DNA of 64,000 nt from Trebonia sp963771985 (lineage in GTDB: Bacteria > Actinomycetota > Actinomycetes > Streptosporangiales > Streptosporangiaceae): the NCBI GenBank assembly GCA_963771985.1, contig CAVYVO010000004.1, positions 620,001-684,000 of the forward strand, written 5' to 3'. This document shows positions 53,486 through 62,563 of the stretch, piece by piece. Under the pieces are notes generated by a model. The model saw only the letters and a program-made list of their open reading frames with translations, was not told where the DNA came from and searched no databases. A program made the translations under genes and the position numbers. Each line of letters begins with the position of its first letter. The first letter of the stretch is position 1.

Positions 53486-54694
53486 ATGGCAGCACGGCCC
53501 GCCCGGCGCCGGACCGGGCGCACGCCGGTCGCCTTCATCGCCCTGCTCACGGCCTGCTGCCTGATCGCGCTGGCAGGGCTCGTGGCGTTCGTCCACGGCG
53601 GGCCGGTTCCGGCGCTGACCGGGCTGTTCCTCGCCCTGCTACCAGTCCCGCTGGTCCTGGTGGCCATCTTGTACCTGGACCGGCTCGGACCGCAGCCACG
53701 GGGGCTGCTCGCCGCCATGTTCGGAACAGGCGCCGGGATAGCCGCGATCACCGTGCTCGCCGGGCGCGCGGCGCACACCGGCGTGATCACGAGCCCTGAA
53801 CTGGGACCGCACGCCGGCCGCGCCGTCGCGGTCACGCTCAGCGCTGCCGTCGGCGGTGCGATCGTCGCCGAGACGCTGAAGGCCGCCGTCATGGTGGCGC
53901 TGCTGTCCACGCGGCGCCCCGGGATCGACGGCGCGCACGGCGGCGTGGTGTACGCATCGATGCTCGGGCTCGGATTCGCGCTGATCGCCAACGCCTACGC
54001 CTACGATCAGGCCGAAAGGAATGGCGTCAGCGCGCTGGCCGCCACGTTCGTGCGCCGGGGCCTGTTCGGCCCGCTGTGGGAGCCGCTCACCGCCATGATC
54101 GGGCTCGGCGTCGCGTACGCGGCTTCGCGCCCGGGAGCCGAGCGGTACTGGGCGATCGGCGCCGGCTGGCTGGCCGCGGTCGCGCTCGACACACTGTGGA
54201 GCGACGCGGTGACCGCCAGCCCGGGCCGCCTGGCCGTCACCTACCTGATCCTGGTCGCCGCTCTGGTGGTGGTGGTCATCCTGGTGGTCGCCGACAGGCG
54301 GCGTATCGTCAGGATGGTCGCGCAGTTCCTGCCCGGCTACAAGGACCCGGCCGTGGTGACCGCCGCCGACATCACGATGCTCGCGAGCCTGCAGCGGCGC
54401 CGCCTGGGCAGGCACTGGGCCCGGCTGCACCTGGGGGCCGCCGGGATACGGGCGATGACGGACTACCAGCTCGCCGCGACCGAACTCGCGATGGCATGCA
54501 ATCGCAGCCGCCTGGGCAGGATGACCGCTGACGCGTTCGCCCGGCACCGCGACCGGTCGGTTGACCTGATGCGGGCAGCGGCTGAGGTGGTGATCGCCGG
54601 CGACCCCCTCGTTCCCCCGCCCTGGATTTCCCTGAACGACCAGTCCGTCTTCTTCCAGTCCCGCCCGGACGCGGGCACACGTCAGCGCCGTTGA
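53486..54694 (+). CDS. PrsW-like intramembrane metalloprotease family protein
   Basis: 402 residues; TACGCT six bases before the ATG, so leaderless. Eight or more hydrophobic segments. The PrsW-type conserved helices are seen: LVLVAILYLDRLGPQPRGLL, then AVGGAIVAETLKAAVMVALL (the E-x-x-K helix, here A-E-T-L-K) and GVVYASMLGLGFALIANAYA. In Bacillus PrsW cuts an anti-sigma factor. The second Glu of the usual E-E-x-x-K is an Ala here, so activity is uncertain. The cytoplasmic C-tail of about 120 residues has no known domain. Confidence 0.78.
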   Translation: MAARPARRRTGRTPVAFIALLTACCLIALAGLVAFVHGGPVPALTGLFLALLPVPLVLVAILYLDRLGPQPRGLLAAMFGTGAGIAAITVLAGRAAHTGVITSPELGPHAGRAVAVTLSAAVGGAIVAETLKAAVMVALLSTRRPGIDGAHGGVVYASMLGLGFALIANAYAYDQAERNGVSALAATFVRRGLFGPLWEPLTAMIGLGVAYAASRPGAERYWAIGAGWLAAVALDTLWSDAVTASPGRLAVTYLILVAALVVVVILVVADRRRIVRMVAQFLPGYKDPAVVTAADITMLASLQRRRLGRHWARLHLGAAGIRAMTDYQLAATELAMACNRSRLGRMTADAFARHRDRSVDLMRAAAEVVIAGDPLVPPPWISLNDQSVFFQSRPDAGTRQRR

Positions 54695-54879
54695 TCAGCG
54701 GCACCAGCCGCTGCTTGGGTCCCCGCCGCGGCGAGCCCTTGCCGTGACGGACGATTGGATCGGGCGAATCAGCCGGACGTGGCGACGCCCGACAACTGGC
54801 GGTGCTGCCCAGCCCCGCTGGGTTGTCAGTCCCTTGCCCGCTGCGCCTTGGATCCGTGATGGCCCGAGTTCGCCGAGCC

Positions 54880-55990
54880 GGCTGAACTCCGGGCGTCCGA
54901 CATCGAGAAGTTTCCAAGCATCGACAACCTTCGCGGGGGTGGCCGCGGCGAACCCGCCCACGGCCTACATCCTGATCATCGACGAGATCAACCGGGCGAA
55001 CCTGGCCAAGGTGTTCGGCGGCCCGGCAGGCGCCCGGCGTGATCGCCGCCTTCTCCGGCGCCGCTTCTCGTTTGTCGAGCTGGACCCGCGCATTCCCCCG
55101 GTGCAAGGGCTGCTCGCCCGGTGGCTTTCATTCAATAATTTTCCGAACGAACCGGCGCGACTCCTGGACGAGCTCAACCGTCGCCTCCAGGATGCCGACG
55201 CTGCCATCGGGCCGTCGTACCTGATGAAGGGGTCGATTTACGCGCGGCCGGACGGCCTGGAGCGGGTGTGGCAGTACGAGATCATGCCGCTGCTCGAGGA
55301 CCTGTTCTACGGGCAGCGTGACCTGGCGGAGGCCTATGGGCTGGAGAGCCTGCGCAAGGCGGTCGCTTCCGCGCCTGCTCCGCCCGGGCCGTGAGCACCA
55401 TCGAGCTGGATGAGCTCGGCCCGCCGCTGGAGCTGTCACTCACCGCGGAGGACATTCCGGAGAACCAGATCCTGCGGACCGCCTGCGAGCGCATGCTTTC
55501 CGTGCCGCGGGTGGATTCGGAGTCCCACTCCGCGCTCCGGCTGGCGTCGCTGGTGCTGGACGCGACCTCCGTTGAGCATCAGACCGGGAACGTCGCGGTG
55601 AACGGGTGGAGGGTCAGGTCCGGTATTACCTGGACCAGGCCGGCCAGGTGCCGCTCCGGCCGGACATCATCTAGAAGGTCGGCGGCGCTACGGCCGCGGT
55701 CATCGACGCCAAGTACAAGGCCCAGAAACCCGCCGGCTACCCGAACGCCGACCTCTACCAGCTCCTCGCCTACTGCACCATCCTCGGTCTCCCTGTCGGG
55801 CACCTGGTCTACGCGCGCGGCAATGCCTCGCCCGCGCGGCACGTGGTCCGGCAGTCCGGCATTGAGATCCTGTGCCACGCCGTCGACCTGGACCAGCCGC
55901 CGGATCAGCTACTCAAGCAGATGAGCGACCTTGCCGAGTTCGTTGCCGCTGGGTCCGCCATACCCGGACTGGCAGCCCCCTTGCGTTCAT
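54880..55990 (+). pseudogene. Decayed second copy of mcrB-mcrC and neighbour
   Basis: Fragments match 37225-39540 at about nine in ten bases. McrB parts: a trace at 54905-54940, then AYILIIDEINRANLAKVFGG and, after a gap, RRRFSFVELDPRIPPVQGLL to the stop at 55394. McrC part from the GTG at 55391: STIELDELGPPLELSLTAED joins IPENQILRTACERML, skipping about 430 bases; two smaller deletions follow, and a TAG at about 55672 replaces the Trp codon after R-P-D-I. The last 37 bases (55948-55984) match 39862-39898 in the gene beyond mcrC. Walker A is lost, so the copy is dead. Confidence 0.9.
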
Positions 55991-56019
55991 GGGCGATACT
56001 CGCAGCCGATCGGGGGTTA

Positions 56020-56808
56020 TCAGGGTGGCGCGTCATGATGTGCTGCCCCGGCGCCCGTGTCCGCTTCCAGCGCCGCGAGGTCGCGGACCGCGTAGCGGCG
56101 GTGCTCGCATTCCTCCTCCATGATCACGTTCAGGCAGCGGCTGAGGGTGTATGTCCCTTCGGGGTAGCCGGGTGCGGGCAAGCGCGGGCATTCCCGTTCC
56201 AGGTCGTCATCGGTGAGCCCGTCGACGATGCCGCGTACCATCGTCATGCGGGTGCCGCGGACTTCCAGCACCTCTGCCAGAGGCGGGCGCACGTCGAGGT
56301 CGATGCCGAGCGATGCGGCGTCCGCGGGCTGATAGGCGGTGTTCGGGAGGCCGAGCGGGTGGTACGGCATCGGCTTACCGAGAATCATGTGGCCGGCCCA
56401 CTTGTCGGTGGCGCAGACGAGATGGCGCAGCGTCTCTACGAAGGACCATTCGTTGTCGACCCGCTGGTGCAGGGCAGGGCCGGGTAGCCGCTCGGCGCGG
56501 GCAACGGTCTGCGACCATAGGTTCTCGATCGTGTCCCACATCGCGCGGTAGTCGCTAGCGGTCCGCATTGCTCTCAGCTGCACTCGTTCGGGGTGCCGCT
56601 TGTCGAGTTCGCGTTCCACGTACGCTGTGACATCGACGTCGTTGACGACGAGGTTGCCGACGAGCCCAGACAGGCTGACGTCAATGAGCCACGAGTCAGT
56701 GATCTTGGCCCGGCGTAGGTCACAGTCCCGGAATTTCGCGCCGGTGAAGTCAGCGCCTGTGAAGCTGGCACCGCGAAATGCGTCGGTGCCGTCGTAATCA
56801 GCTGCCAC
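56020..56808 (-). CDS. DinB family protein with N-terminal pentapeptide repeats
   Basis: 262 residues from a GTG. Residues about 8-45 are pentapeptide-like (FRGASFTGADFTGAKFRDCD, then L-R-R-A-K-I). The rest is a DinB/YfiT four-helix domain: NEWSFVETLRHLVCATDKWA, with His in RHL and a later EEECEHRRYAVRDL, giving a His/His/His metal site. Such proteins act in thiol transfer or detoxification; the combination is known from actinomycetes. It is convergent with the mcrBC remnant. Confidence 0.85.
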   Translation of the reverse strand: MAADYDGTDAFRGASFTGADFTGAKFRDCDLRRAKITDSWLIDVSLSGLVGNLVVNDVDVTAYVERELDKRHPERVQLRAMRTASDYRAMWDTIENLWSQTVARAERLPGPALHQRVDNEWSFVETLRHLVCATDKWAGHMILGKPMPYHPLGLPNTAYQPADAASLGIDLDVRPPLAEVLEVRGTRMTMVRGIVDGLTDDDLERECPRLPAPGYPEGTYTLSRCLNVIMEEECEHRRYAVRDLAALEADTGAGAAHHDAPP

Positions 56809-57083
56809 CGCGCCATTGTCCTACAACCGCCGCTGCCTGCGGCCGGTTCGTACAGGCGCGTCTCCTCCCGACCCCAGCCGGTGATGGCGTGTGGGCCAGT
56901 CCAGGGACGGGTCGAGCCGGAGCCCATGATCTTGAGCCACCTCAGGTCACCAGGCGCAACCTTTCGTTCGGGATAATTTGAATTGGTTTATGCGGGCCAG
57001 GTGCGGGACCGGCTGCGGCTGGTGCAGCGTCCGCGCAGTGGTAACAGTAGAAGTAAGGGGAAGTTACGGGGCGCGGTGACCGC

Positions 57084-57405
57084 GTGGAGGCTGTGATGAC
57101 CAGCGGTGGCGATGAGCAGGTAGCACCCGGCGGGGTGGAGATCAGGAAGCGGATGGTCGTGGAGTACGGGGTTGAGCTGGACGGCGTTCTGGCTTCCGAT
57201 TGTCATGCTCCGGCGCCTCGCGACGCACGGGCCGTGGGACAGGCCGTTCACCGAGGCCACTGGCGACCAGGAGCGCGTGCTCGTCGTGCATTCCCTGGCC
57301 GACAGGCATAACCAGAACGGGCTGCACCGGGGCACGGGGCTGTCGGGCTTCATCGACGCCATACCGTTCGAGCCGACGGTCCCGCTCCCGGCAGCACGGG
57401 GGTGA
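57084..57405 (+). pseudogene. Unrecognised short gene with one frameshift
   Basis: Third-position G/C is strong in one frame from about 57096 (MTSGGDEQVAPGGVEIRKRM to ELDGVLASD) and then in another from about 57185 (VMLRRLATHGPWDRPFTEAT, ending PLPAARG and a TGA near 57405). Joined they would make about 105 residues. The family is unknown to me. It may be a frameshifted gene or two overlapping small ones. Confidence 0.4.
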
Positions 57406-57662
57406 CCGGATCGACGGCTAGCGCGATCTCGCGGGCCCCTGCCTCAGGTCACGACCTCGTCCGGGCCAGTGCGGCGATCAGGACCTGACGGGTCTGCGAA
57501 GGCCAGCGGTCCCTTGGCGGTGAGCAGGTTGCGCGCTTCGTTGCCCAATGCGGCGGGATCGTCCACATGGCGACCGTACCGAAGAGCACAGGTACCGGCG
57601 GTGCCCGCGGCAGAGCGCCAGCCGATCACGGGGATGTGGTCAGCGTCGCAGCCGCCGGCGGA

Positions 57663-57920
57663 TCAATCGGACGCGGCGGCTTCCCGGCGGATGCGGTCGA
57701 CGATCCGCATGGCCTCTTCTTCGGTGATCGGCACGAAGTCGTTCATCGTGTCGCCGTGCTCAGCCGCGTACAGCAGCGATGTCCGCTTCCACGTGAGTTC
57801 CTTGCTGAACGCTTCGTCCCGCTGTCCTTGATCATGCCTAACCCGCCGGACAACTCCGCCGGGCTTCTCGCGACTGCTGTAGTCATCGACAAGCGCGTAA
57901 TAAGTGACCTCTTCAGCCAT
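57663..57920 (-). CDS. Small partner protein of the RelA/SpoT-domain gene (candidate antitoxin)
   Basis: 85 residues from the ATG at 57920 after GGAAGGAA. Sequence MAEEVTYYALVDDYSSREKP, then G-G-V-V-R-R-V-R-H, LLYAAEHGDTMNDFVPITEE and a last helix. It overlaps the end of the RelA/SpoT-domain gene by 8 bases, so both are made together. Small acidic proteins in this place are usual for immunity or antitoxin genes; direct evidence is lacking. Confidence 0.75.
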   Translation of the reverse strand: MAEEVTYYALVDDYSSREKPGGVVRRVRHDQGQRDEAFSKELTWKRTSLLYAAEHGDTMNDFVPITEEEAMRIVDRIRREAAASD

Positions 57921-58833
57921 CGCGTTCCTTCCGTGGAGGGTCATCGATTTCGGCGGCTCCCGGAGGGACCGGGATCTTGCCGCAGACCTGGCGCTGGAAA
58001 TCTCTCAGCTCATCCAACTCGGATTCCGAGGTCTGCGGGTTTCGGATTCTCTCGTAGGCACTATGAGAAAGTTGCTTGGCTTCGAAGCTCACCCGAGTGT
58101 GGAACTGCACCTCGAAGCGCTGTCCGGTCTCTGGCTCACGCCACTGTGTATTGATCCCCTTGTACTGATCGCTTGACCATGAGTTCTTTAGCGGCTTGGC
58201 CAGCTCGAAACCTTCCGCGCGGAGACGTGTCAGATCAGCGCGGACTCCGGAAGCGTAGCGCTCCTCGTTATAGCGGAACGTGAACCTGACCGCGTCGGGA
58301 ACCGAAGACAGCACCTGTGCGGAGGTAAGCCCTGGCCTGACTTCCAGCTCGTCGGCCACCTTTTCCTTGAGGCGGTCCTCGCCCTTGAGGCGATGGTCCA
58401 GGCCTGCCAGGTGGCGGCCGGGGTCTTCGGATTCGATGCGGCGCATCGCTGGGGTCATGATGGTCTCGCCGATCTCACGGATTCGTGCGCAACTGCGGGT
58501 GACTTCGGCGTTCGCGTCAGGGGCGAGGTAACGGCCGCCGTCTCCGCGCCAGGCGCCAGGCGTTTCGGGGTGGAGAGCCGGCCCGGTCCGTTCTGGATGC
58601 GGCCATTTCTTTTCGTGGTTTTCCCAGGATTCCCGCAGTGCGGGGACTGCCTCGTCCCACTCGCGCGCGGCACGGTACTCGCGGTAGGCGGCGTCGACGG
58701 TCGCCCGGTATTCGGTGGCGCAGGCCACCCGGTCCGGTGTCTCATGTCCGACGGTAGCCGACGGTGTGTCGGCGGTGCGGCTCTCGGGTCCGGCGCGCGG
58801 CGTGTCGTCCTCAGCCGGGCGGTCGATCCGCAC
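57913..58833 (-). CDS. RelA/SpoT-domain protein (candidate toxSAS-type toxin)
   Basis: 306 residues from a GTG; the true start may be later. Residues about 160-290 show an alarmone synthetase fold: HRLKGEDRLKEKVADEL (R-x-K-x-x-x-S/R-x-x-x-K), VPDAVRFTFRYNE (the D-x-x-R strand), KNSWSSDQYKGINTQW (G-loop analogue of Y-x-G-Y/I-H) and RFEVQFHT (for E-I-Q-I-R-T). No HD hydrolase domain is present. The first 150 residues are charged and helical. toxSAS proteins make ppApp or pyrophosphorylate tRNA; which applies is unknown. A small gene overlaps its end. Confidence 0.75.
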   Translation of the reverse strand: MRIDRPAEDDTPRAGPESRTADTPSATVGHETPDRVACATEYRATVDAAYREYRAAREWDEAVPALRESWENHEKKWPHPERTGPALHPETPGAWRGDGGRYLAPDANAEVTRSCARIREIGETIMTPAMRRIESEDPGRHLAGLDHRLKGEDRLKEKVADELEVRPGLTSAQVLSSVPDAVRFTFRYNEERYASGVRADLTRLRAEGFELAKPLKNSWSSDQYKGINTQWREPETGQRFEVQFHTRVSFEAKQLSHSAYERIRNPQTSESELDELRDFQRQVCGKIPVPPGAAEIDDPPRKERDG

Positions 58834-58959
58834 AGGCCACCATCGCTACAGGGTGAATCCGAACGATCACGGAATGAACTGTAGCTGATTCGGCAACTCG
58901 TTGCGGTCCACCCCGGCGGAATTGCGCGTGGCCCCGGCCGAGACCGTTACGCTGACGGC

Positions 58960-60411
58960 GTGTCGTCTAAGAAGCGGCGTTCCGGCAAGAACAAGGGTCC
59001 CCGGCAAGGCATCAGCGGCAACCCACTGCGTCGTGCCGAGCAGATAGCTCAGCGGCGGCCGCCGGTCGCGGACGGGCCGGATTTCCCCCCGCTGGTGCTG
59101 GATTTCCAGTCGGAGGATTCGGCGCGCCGGGAGCTGGCCTATGTCCTTGCCGGCGGCGCGAAGCCCGCACCGTGGTGGGGCGAGTCCCACGAGCGCATTC
59201 TCGCCGCTGCCCGCGCCCTCACCTGGCCGTCTCGCCTTGTTGACCTGGAGACGCGAGCCTGCCAGATCGTGGGCGACGAGTTCTACGAGCGGCTCAACTC
59301 GCCGGCGACCGGGCTGCATCCAGCCCAGTGGCTGTGCGCGCTGGCGGAGGAGACCGGCGCGGCGCTGCGCGCGGACCTCGGCGGCGACGCCGGCAGCTGG
59401 CAGCAGCTCTGGGCGCTGCTGCGCGGGCTGGCGCTGACGGTACCGCCGGGTGACGCCGAGAGCCAGACTGCCCGGCTGGCCCGCGAGCGTTTCCCCGACA
59501 TCAAGGATCCCTACGAGACCACGATCGCCGAAGCAGGCAAGGCCGCGGAGCTGCTGGCGAACCGAGGGCTCGCTTCCGGCATCGGCAACCCGGCTGACGG
59601 CTGGCGGCTGGCCGGAGAACCCCTGATCGCCCGCGACGCCTATGGCAGCCGTTTCCTGCTCGTGGCCCCGTTCTCTTATGACCAGGAGGCGCCGGACCAC
59701 TGGTACGCATGGGACATCGACTCGTGCTGGATCGATGTCGTCGTGGGGGCCGGAGTGTTCGGGTCCGCGGAGGACGCGCTGCGCGAATGGCAAGACGCCG
59801 CCGGAACCGCTGCCGTCGGCGCGACGCTGTCGCCAAGTGCGCCCGAGATGACTGCCCGGCTGCTGGCGCCGTGCCTGGAGACCGGCCCCCTGTCGGACGT
59901 GCTGCAGGGACATGAGCCCCGGGAACTCGTTCGCGAGTACTACCGGCTCCGGCGGCGTGCCCGCGACCTCGTTGGCGCTATCGGGTCCGCGACCGCCCGC
60001 ACCGGCGCGGCCTCCTTCGATGCCGATCCTGAGCGTGAGGCGTTCCTGCGCTGGTATGCGGCCCGGAACAACGATGTCCCCGTGGACGTGACCGAGGCTG
60101 CGGGCACGATCCTTTACGAGTGGGGACCGCGGAATCCTCTAGATGAACGCTCGTTCTACGCCTGCTCACCGCACCGAATCGAGATGACGGCGCACCTGAT
60201 CCGCGACGGGTACCTTGCCGACTACGCCAACGCGGCCCTCCGGCTGCTGCCGCAGTGGACGGAGTGGTGCATCGAGCAAGGCGAGCTCAAGGGCGACTTC
60301 GCGGCCCGGTCCCGCAGCGCCGCGCTCACCGAAGCCGCGGCATTCGTAGACGGAGAGACAGACAAGCAGGGCGCTGAGCGGGACGACACGCCGTTCCGCC
60401 GCCCAGAGTGA
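58960..60411 (+). CDS. Conserved hypothetical protein
   Basis: 483 residues; GTG preceded by TACGCT and six bases, so leaderless. Lys/Arg-rich start (SSKKRRSGKNKGPRQG), then a helical protein with DFQSEDSARRELAYVLAGGA, PAPWWGESHERILAAARALT and WYAWDIDSCWIDVVVGAGVF. I do not recognise a domain. It is divergent from the RelA/SpoT-domain gene with 126 bp between. Good codon use and length support it as real. Confidence 0.7.
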   Translation: MSSKKRRSGKNKGPRQGISGNPLRRAEQIAQRRPPVADGPDFPPLVLDFQSEDSARRELAYVLAGGAKPAPWWGESHERILAAARALTWPSRLVDLETRACQIVGDEFYERLNSPATGLHPAQWLCALAEETGAALRADLGGDAGSWQQLWALLRGLALTVPPGDAESQTARLARERFPDIKDPYETTIAEAGKAAELLANRGLASGIGNPADGWRLAGEPLIARDAYGSRFLLVAPFSYDQEAPDHWYAWDIDSCWIDVVVGAGVFGSAEDALREWQDAAGTAAVGATLSPSAPEMTARLLAPCLETGPLSDVLQGHEPRELVREYYRLRRRARDLVGAIGSATARTGAASFDADPEREAFLRWYAARNNDVPVDVTEAAGTILYEWGPRNPLDERSFYACSPHRIEMTAHLIRDGYLADYANAALRLLPQWTEWCIEQGELKGDFAARSRSAALTEAAAFVDGETDKQGAERDDTPFRRPE

Positions 60412-60656
60412 AGCCACGACGCGAAAGCATGATCGCCGCCGGGACCGGATCAGCGCGGCTGCGGATGCTCGCAGCCTCGGACGGTCGGGCTGTGGTCCAT
60501 AGGCAATGCGGTCATAGTGTCGCTCGGACTCAACGACCGGCTGTTGCCCAGCACCGTCCCAAGCCGCCCGCTTACGCCTCCTAAGTCGGGATAGCACGGC
60601 CCTGTATCCTCGCAATAGAGAAGATCGAACAGAAGAGAAGCGATCTCGCTTCGCAC

Positions 60657-60995
60657 TTGGTGCAGGCGGCCGATGACAAGACCCGCTGGAAGCTTGTGTG
60701 GGAGTTCCTGGAGGAGTACCGGTGGGAGCCGGGCGATATCCAGCCGATTCTGCTTCGAGATGAGCCCCTTCCCGTTGGTGACGAGCGCTGGGACGTCCTT
60801 CTGGCAGCCCTGGCAGAGCATCTCGCGGCTCAGCACGATCTCGCACCGCCAGCCTGGGCTGAGATGCGGGTCCTGCAGCGGCCATGGTTCCCGGCCGAAC
60901 TTCGCGTCCAGCGTGCCGATGCCCTAGTCCGGGCGCCCGCCGCATTCCGGAAGCACGGCGTGTATCTGTCGGCCGCCGACCTGGAGGCGGCATGA
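60657..60995 (+). CDS. Small protein paired with the nucleotidyltransferase fragment
   Basis: 112 residues from a TTG at 60657 or GTG at 60660; coding character continues upstream to about 60606 without a start codon, so the 5' end may be damaged. Sequence RWKLVWEFLEEYRWEPGDIQ, then L-P-V-G-D-E-R-W-D-V-L-L-A-A-L-A-E-H. In other actinomycetes a protein of this kind precedes a DUF6036-like nucleotidyltransferase, as here with an ATGA overlap. Possible antitoxin. Confidence 0.62.
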   Translation: MVQAADDKTRWKLVWEFLEEYRWEPGDIQPILLRDEPLPVGDERWDVLLAALAEHLAAQHDLAPPAWAEMRVLQRPWFPAELRVQRADALVRAPAAFRKHGVYLSAADLEAA

Positions 60996-61324
60996 CCGAG
61001 CCCGGCAGCGTCGCGAAAGACCTCGGGCTACCCGCGTGGTGGCTCAACGAGCAGGCCAGCGTCTACATCTCGGGGAAGGACGACCCGGACAAGCGCCGCG
61101 TGTTTGACCATCCGGGCCTTCGAGTGACCGCAGCCTCACCGCGCCACATCTTCGCGATGAAGGCGCTGGCGGCCCGGACCCGCGACATCGACGACCTCCG
61201 CCTCCTAGCCGAGATGATCGGGGTGGAATCTGCCGAAACGGCCATGCAGATATGCGCAGAGTTCTTCCCGGACGAGGCTATCCCGCCCAGGTCTGCCGCC
61301 GTTCTCCGGGAACTCTTCGGCTGA
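60992..61324 (+). pseudogene. DUF6036-like nucleotidyltransferase lacking its catalytic half
   Basis: 110 residues: LGLPAWWLNEQASVYISGKD, then HPGLRVTAASPRHIFAMKAL and A-R-T-R-D-I-D-D-L-R-L-L. This is the C-terminal half of the family; full proteins begin with a G-G-x(n)-D-V-D nucleotidyltransferase core of about 90 residues, which is missing. The ATG overlaps the previous stop, so translation may continue. I class it as truncated; a retained non-catalytic role is possible. Confidence 0.65.
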
Positions 61325-61325
61325 C

Positions 61326-61662
61326 CGGGCGAACATTATCGAGCCTCCTTGGCGGTCGAGAGCCAGGAGTGGCAGCAGCCCGACCACCATCCGATGCTCG
61401 GCCACCGGAGGCCGCGCCTTGTAACCCCGCATCACGTGACCGGACTCCCGGGCCGCCACCGCGTGGGTGAGGAATGCGGTTGCGTCCGCCAGCCCGGATC
61501 GGGCGCGGTGGGCGCTGCAAGCGAAACACAGCTTGTACCCCGCGACGGGGTCATGCAGTCAGCGCACGTGACGCTCCTGATACGAACGGGATTTCTTAAA
61601 TACCCGCCGCCGACGGCGACAAGGATGAGATCGGGACGCGGCGCGAACTCCGGGTCGGACAT
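61326..61662 (-). pseudogene. ComF-like zinc/phosphoribosyltransferase protein, frameshifted
   Basis: Starts one base after the dprA stop (TGA C ATG). First frame: MSDPEFAPRPDLILVAVGGG, Y-L-R-N-P, then VTCADCMTPSRG. The next conserved part lies in another frame: YKLCFACSAHRARSGLADAT, AFLTHAVAARESGHVMRGYK and EHRMVVGLLPLLAL. A one-base shift near 61560 thus splits a C-x-x-C...C-x-x-C zinc ribbon. The phosphoribosyltransferase core with its P-P-loop is missing where the frame meets the 3' end of the gene at 60992. It is the former partner of the dprA gene. Confidence 0.75.
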
Positions 61663-61663
61663 G

Positions 61664-62563
61664 TCAGGGGGTCACCAGCCTCCCCAGTTCGTCCCACCTG
61701 GCCGACACCTGCTCGACGCTCTCCAGCACGCCATCCACGCCGCTCGCGACGTGCACACCGGGCCGGCCGAGCAGCGCCTGCGCCCACTCGTTCCGGACAA
61801 CCACCTGATCGGTCAAGATCACCTGGCGGCCGTGCTCGACCGCCATCCGCGCCTGTACCCGCGCGCCGCTCTTCTCCCCTGCCTCGACTATCACCGTGGC
61901 CAGCCCGTAGCCGGACATGGTGGCGTTCCGCATCAGGAACGTGTGATTCTGCGGCGGAGCGTCCGGCCAGAACTGCGACAGCACCAGTCCGCGCCTCGCG
62001 ATCTCCTTCCGAAGAACGCGGTTCTCCGCTGGGTACGTACGGCCGATCCCCGTGCCGATCACCGCAACAGCGCGACCGCCCGCGTTGAGCGTCGCCCGAA
62101 GCGCGGACGTATCGATACCGCGCGCCAGTCCCGAAACCACCGTCATCTTCCGCGCCGTCAGCTCGCGGGCCACCTCGGCAGCCACCGCCAGGCCCTGGGC
62201 GGAGGCCTCGCGCGACCCGACCACGGAAACCGCCGGGTCGTCTGTCAGGACAGCGCCCAGCGTGAAGATGACCGGCGGCGCCTGGTGAATCCCGCGCAGA
62301 CGCGCCGGGTAGTCCTCATCAAGAATGGAGACGAGCCGGTATCCCTGAGCAGCCCACGACTGCACGTCTCCAGCCGCGGACGCGGGCGTGATCTGCCCTG
62401 GAAGGTCTATCAATGCCGGCGCCGGGGCGTGACGCTCCCAGACTTCGACCGCGCTGCCAACCTCCAGAAGCTCAGCAGCGATCTCGGGCCAGCTCAGCCC
62501 GTCCGGCCGGGCTTGGAGCAGCGCAACGAGCGCCACATGCTCCTCCGACTTGCCAGAGACCAT
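61664..62563 (-). CDS. dprA: DprA family DNA-processing protein
   Basis: 299 residues from an ATG at 62563 that follows TACGCT and six bases (leaderless). N-terminal helical domain, then the Rossmann-like DprA core: SVVGSREASAQGLAVAAEVA, VVSGLARGIDTSALRATLNA, AVIGTGIGRTYPAENRVLRK, F-L-M-R-N-A-T-M-S-G. In competence DprA loads RecA on single-stranded DNA. Here it stands in a defence region next to a ComF-like remnant rather than near topA or hsdM-like housekeeping genes, so a defence-linked DprA is possible. Confidence 0.88.
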   Translation of the reverse strand: MVSGKSEEHVALVALLQARPDGLSWPEIAAELLEVGSAVEVWERHAPAPALIDLPGQITPASAAGDVQSWAAQGYRLVSILDEDYPARLRGIHQAPPVIFTLGAVLTDDPAVSVVGSREASAQGLAVAAEVARELTARKMTVVSGLARGIDTSALRATLNAGGRAVAVIGTGIGRTYPAENRVLRKEIARRGLVLSQFWPDAPPQNHTFLMRNATMSGYGLATVIVEAGEKSGARVQARMAVEHGRQVILTDQVVVRNEWAQALLGRPGVHVASGVDGVLESVEQVSARWDELGRLVTP

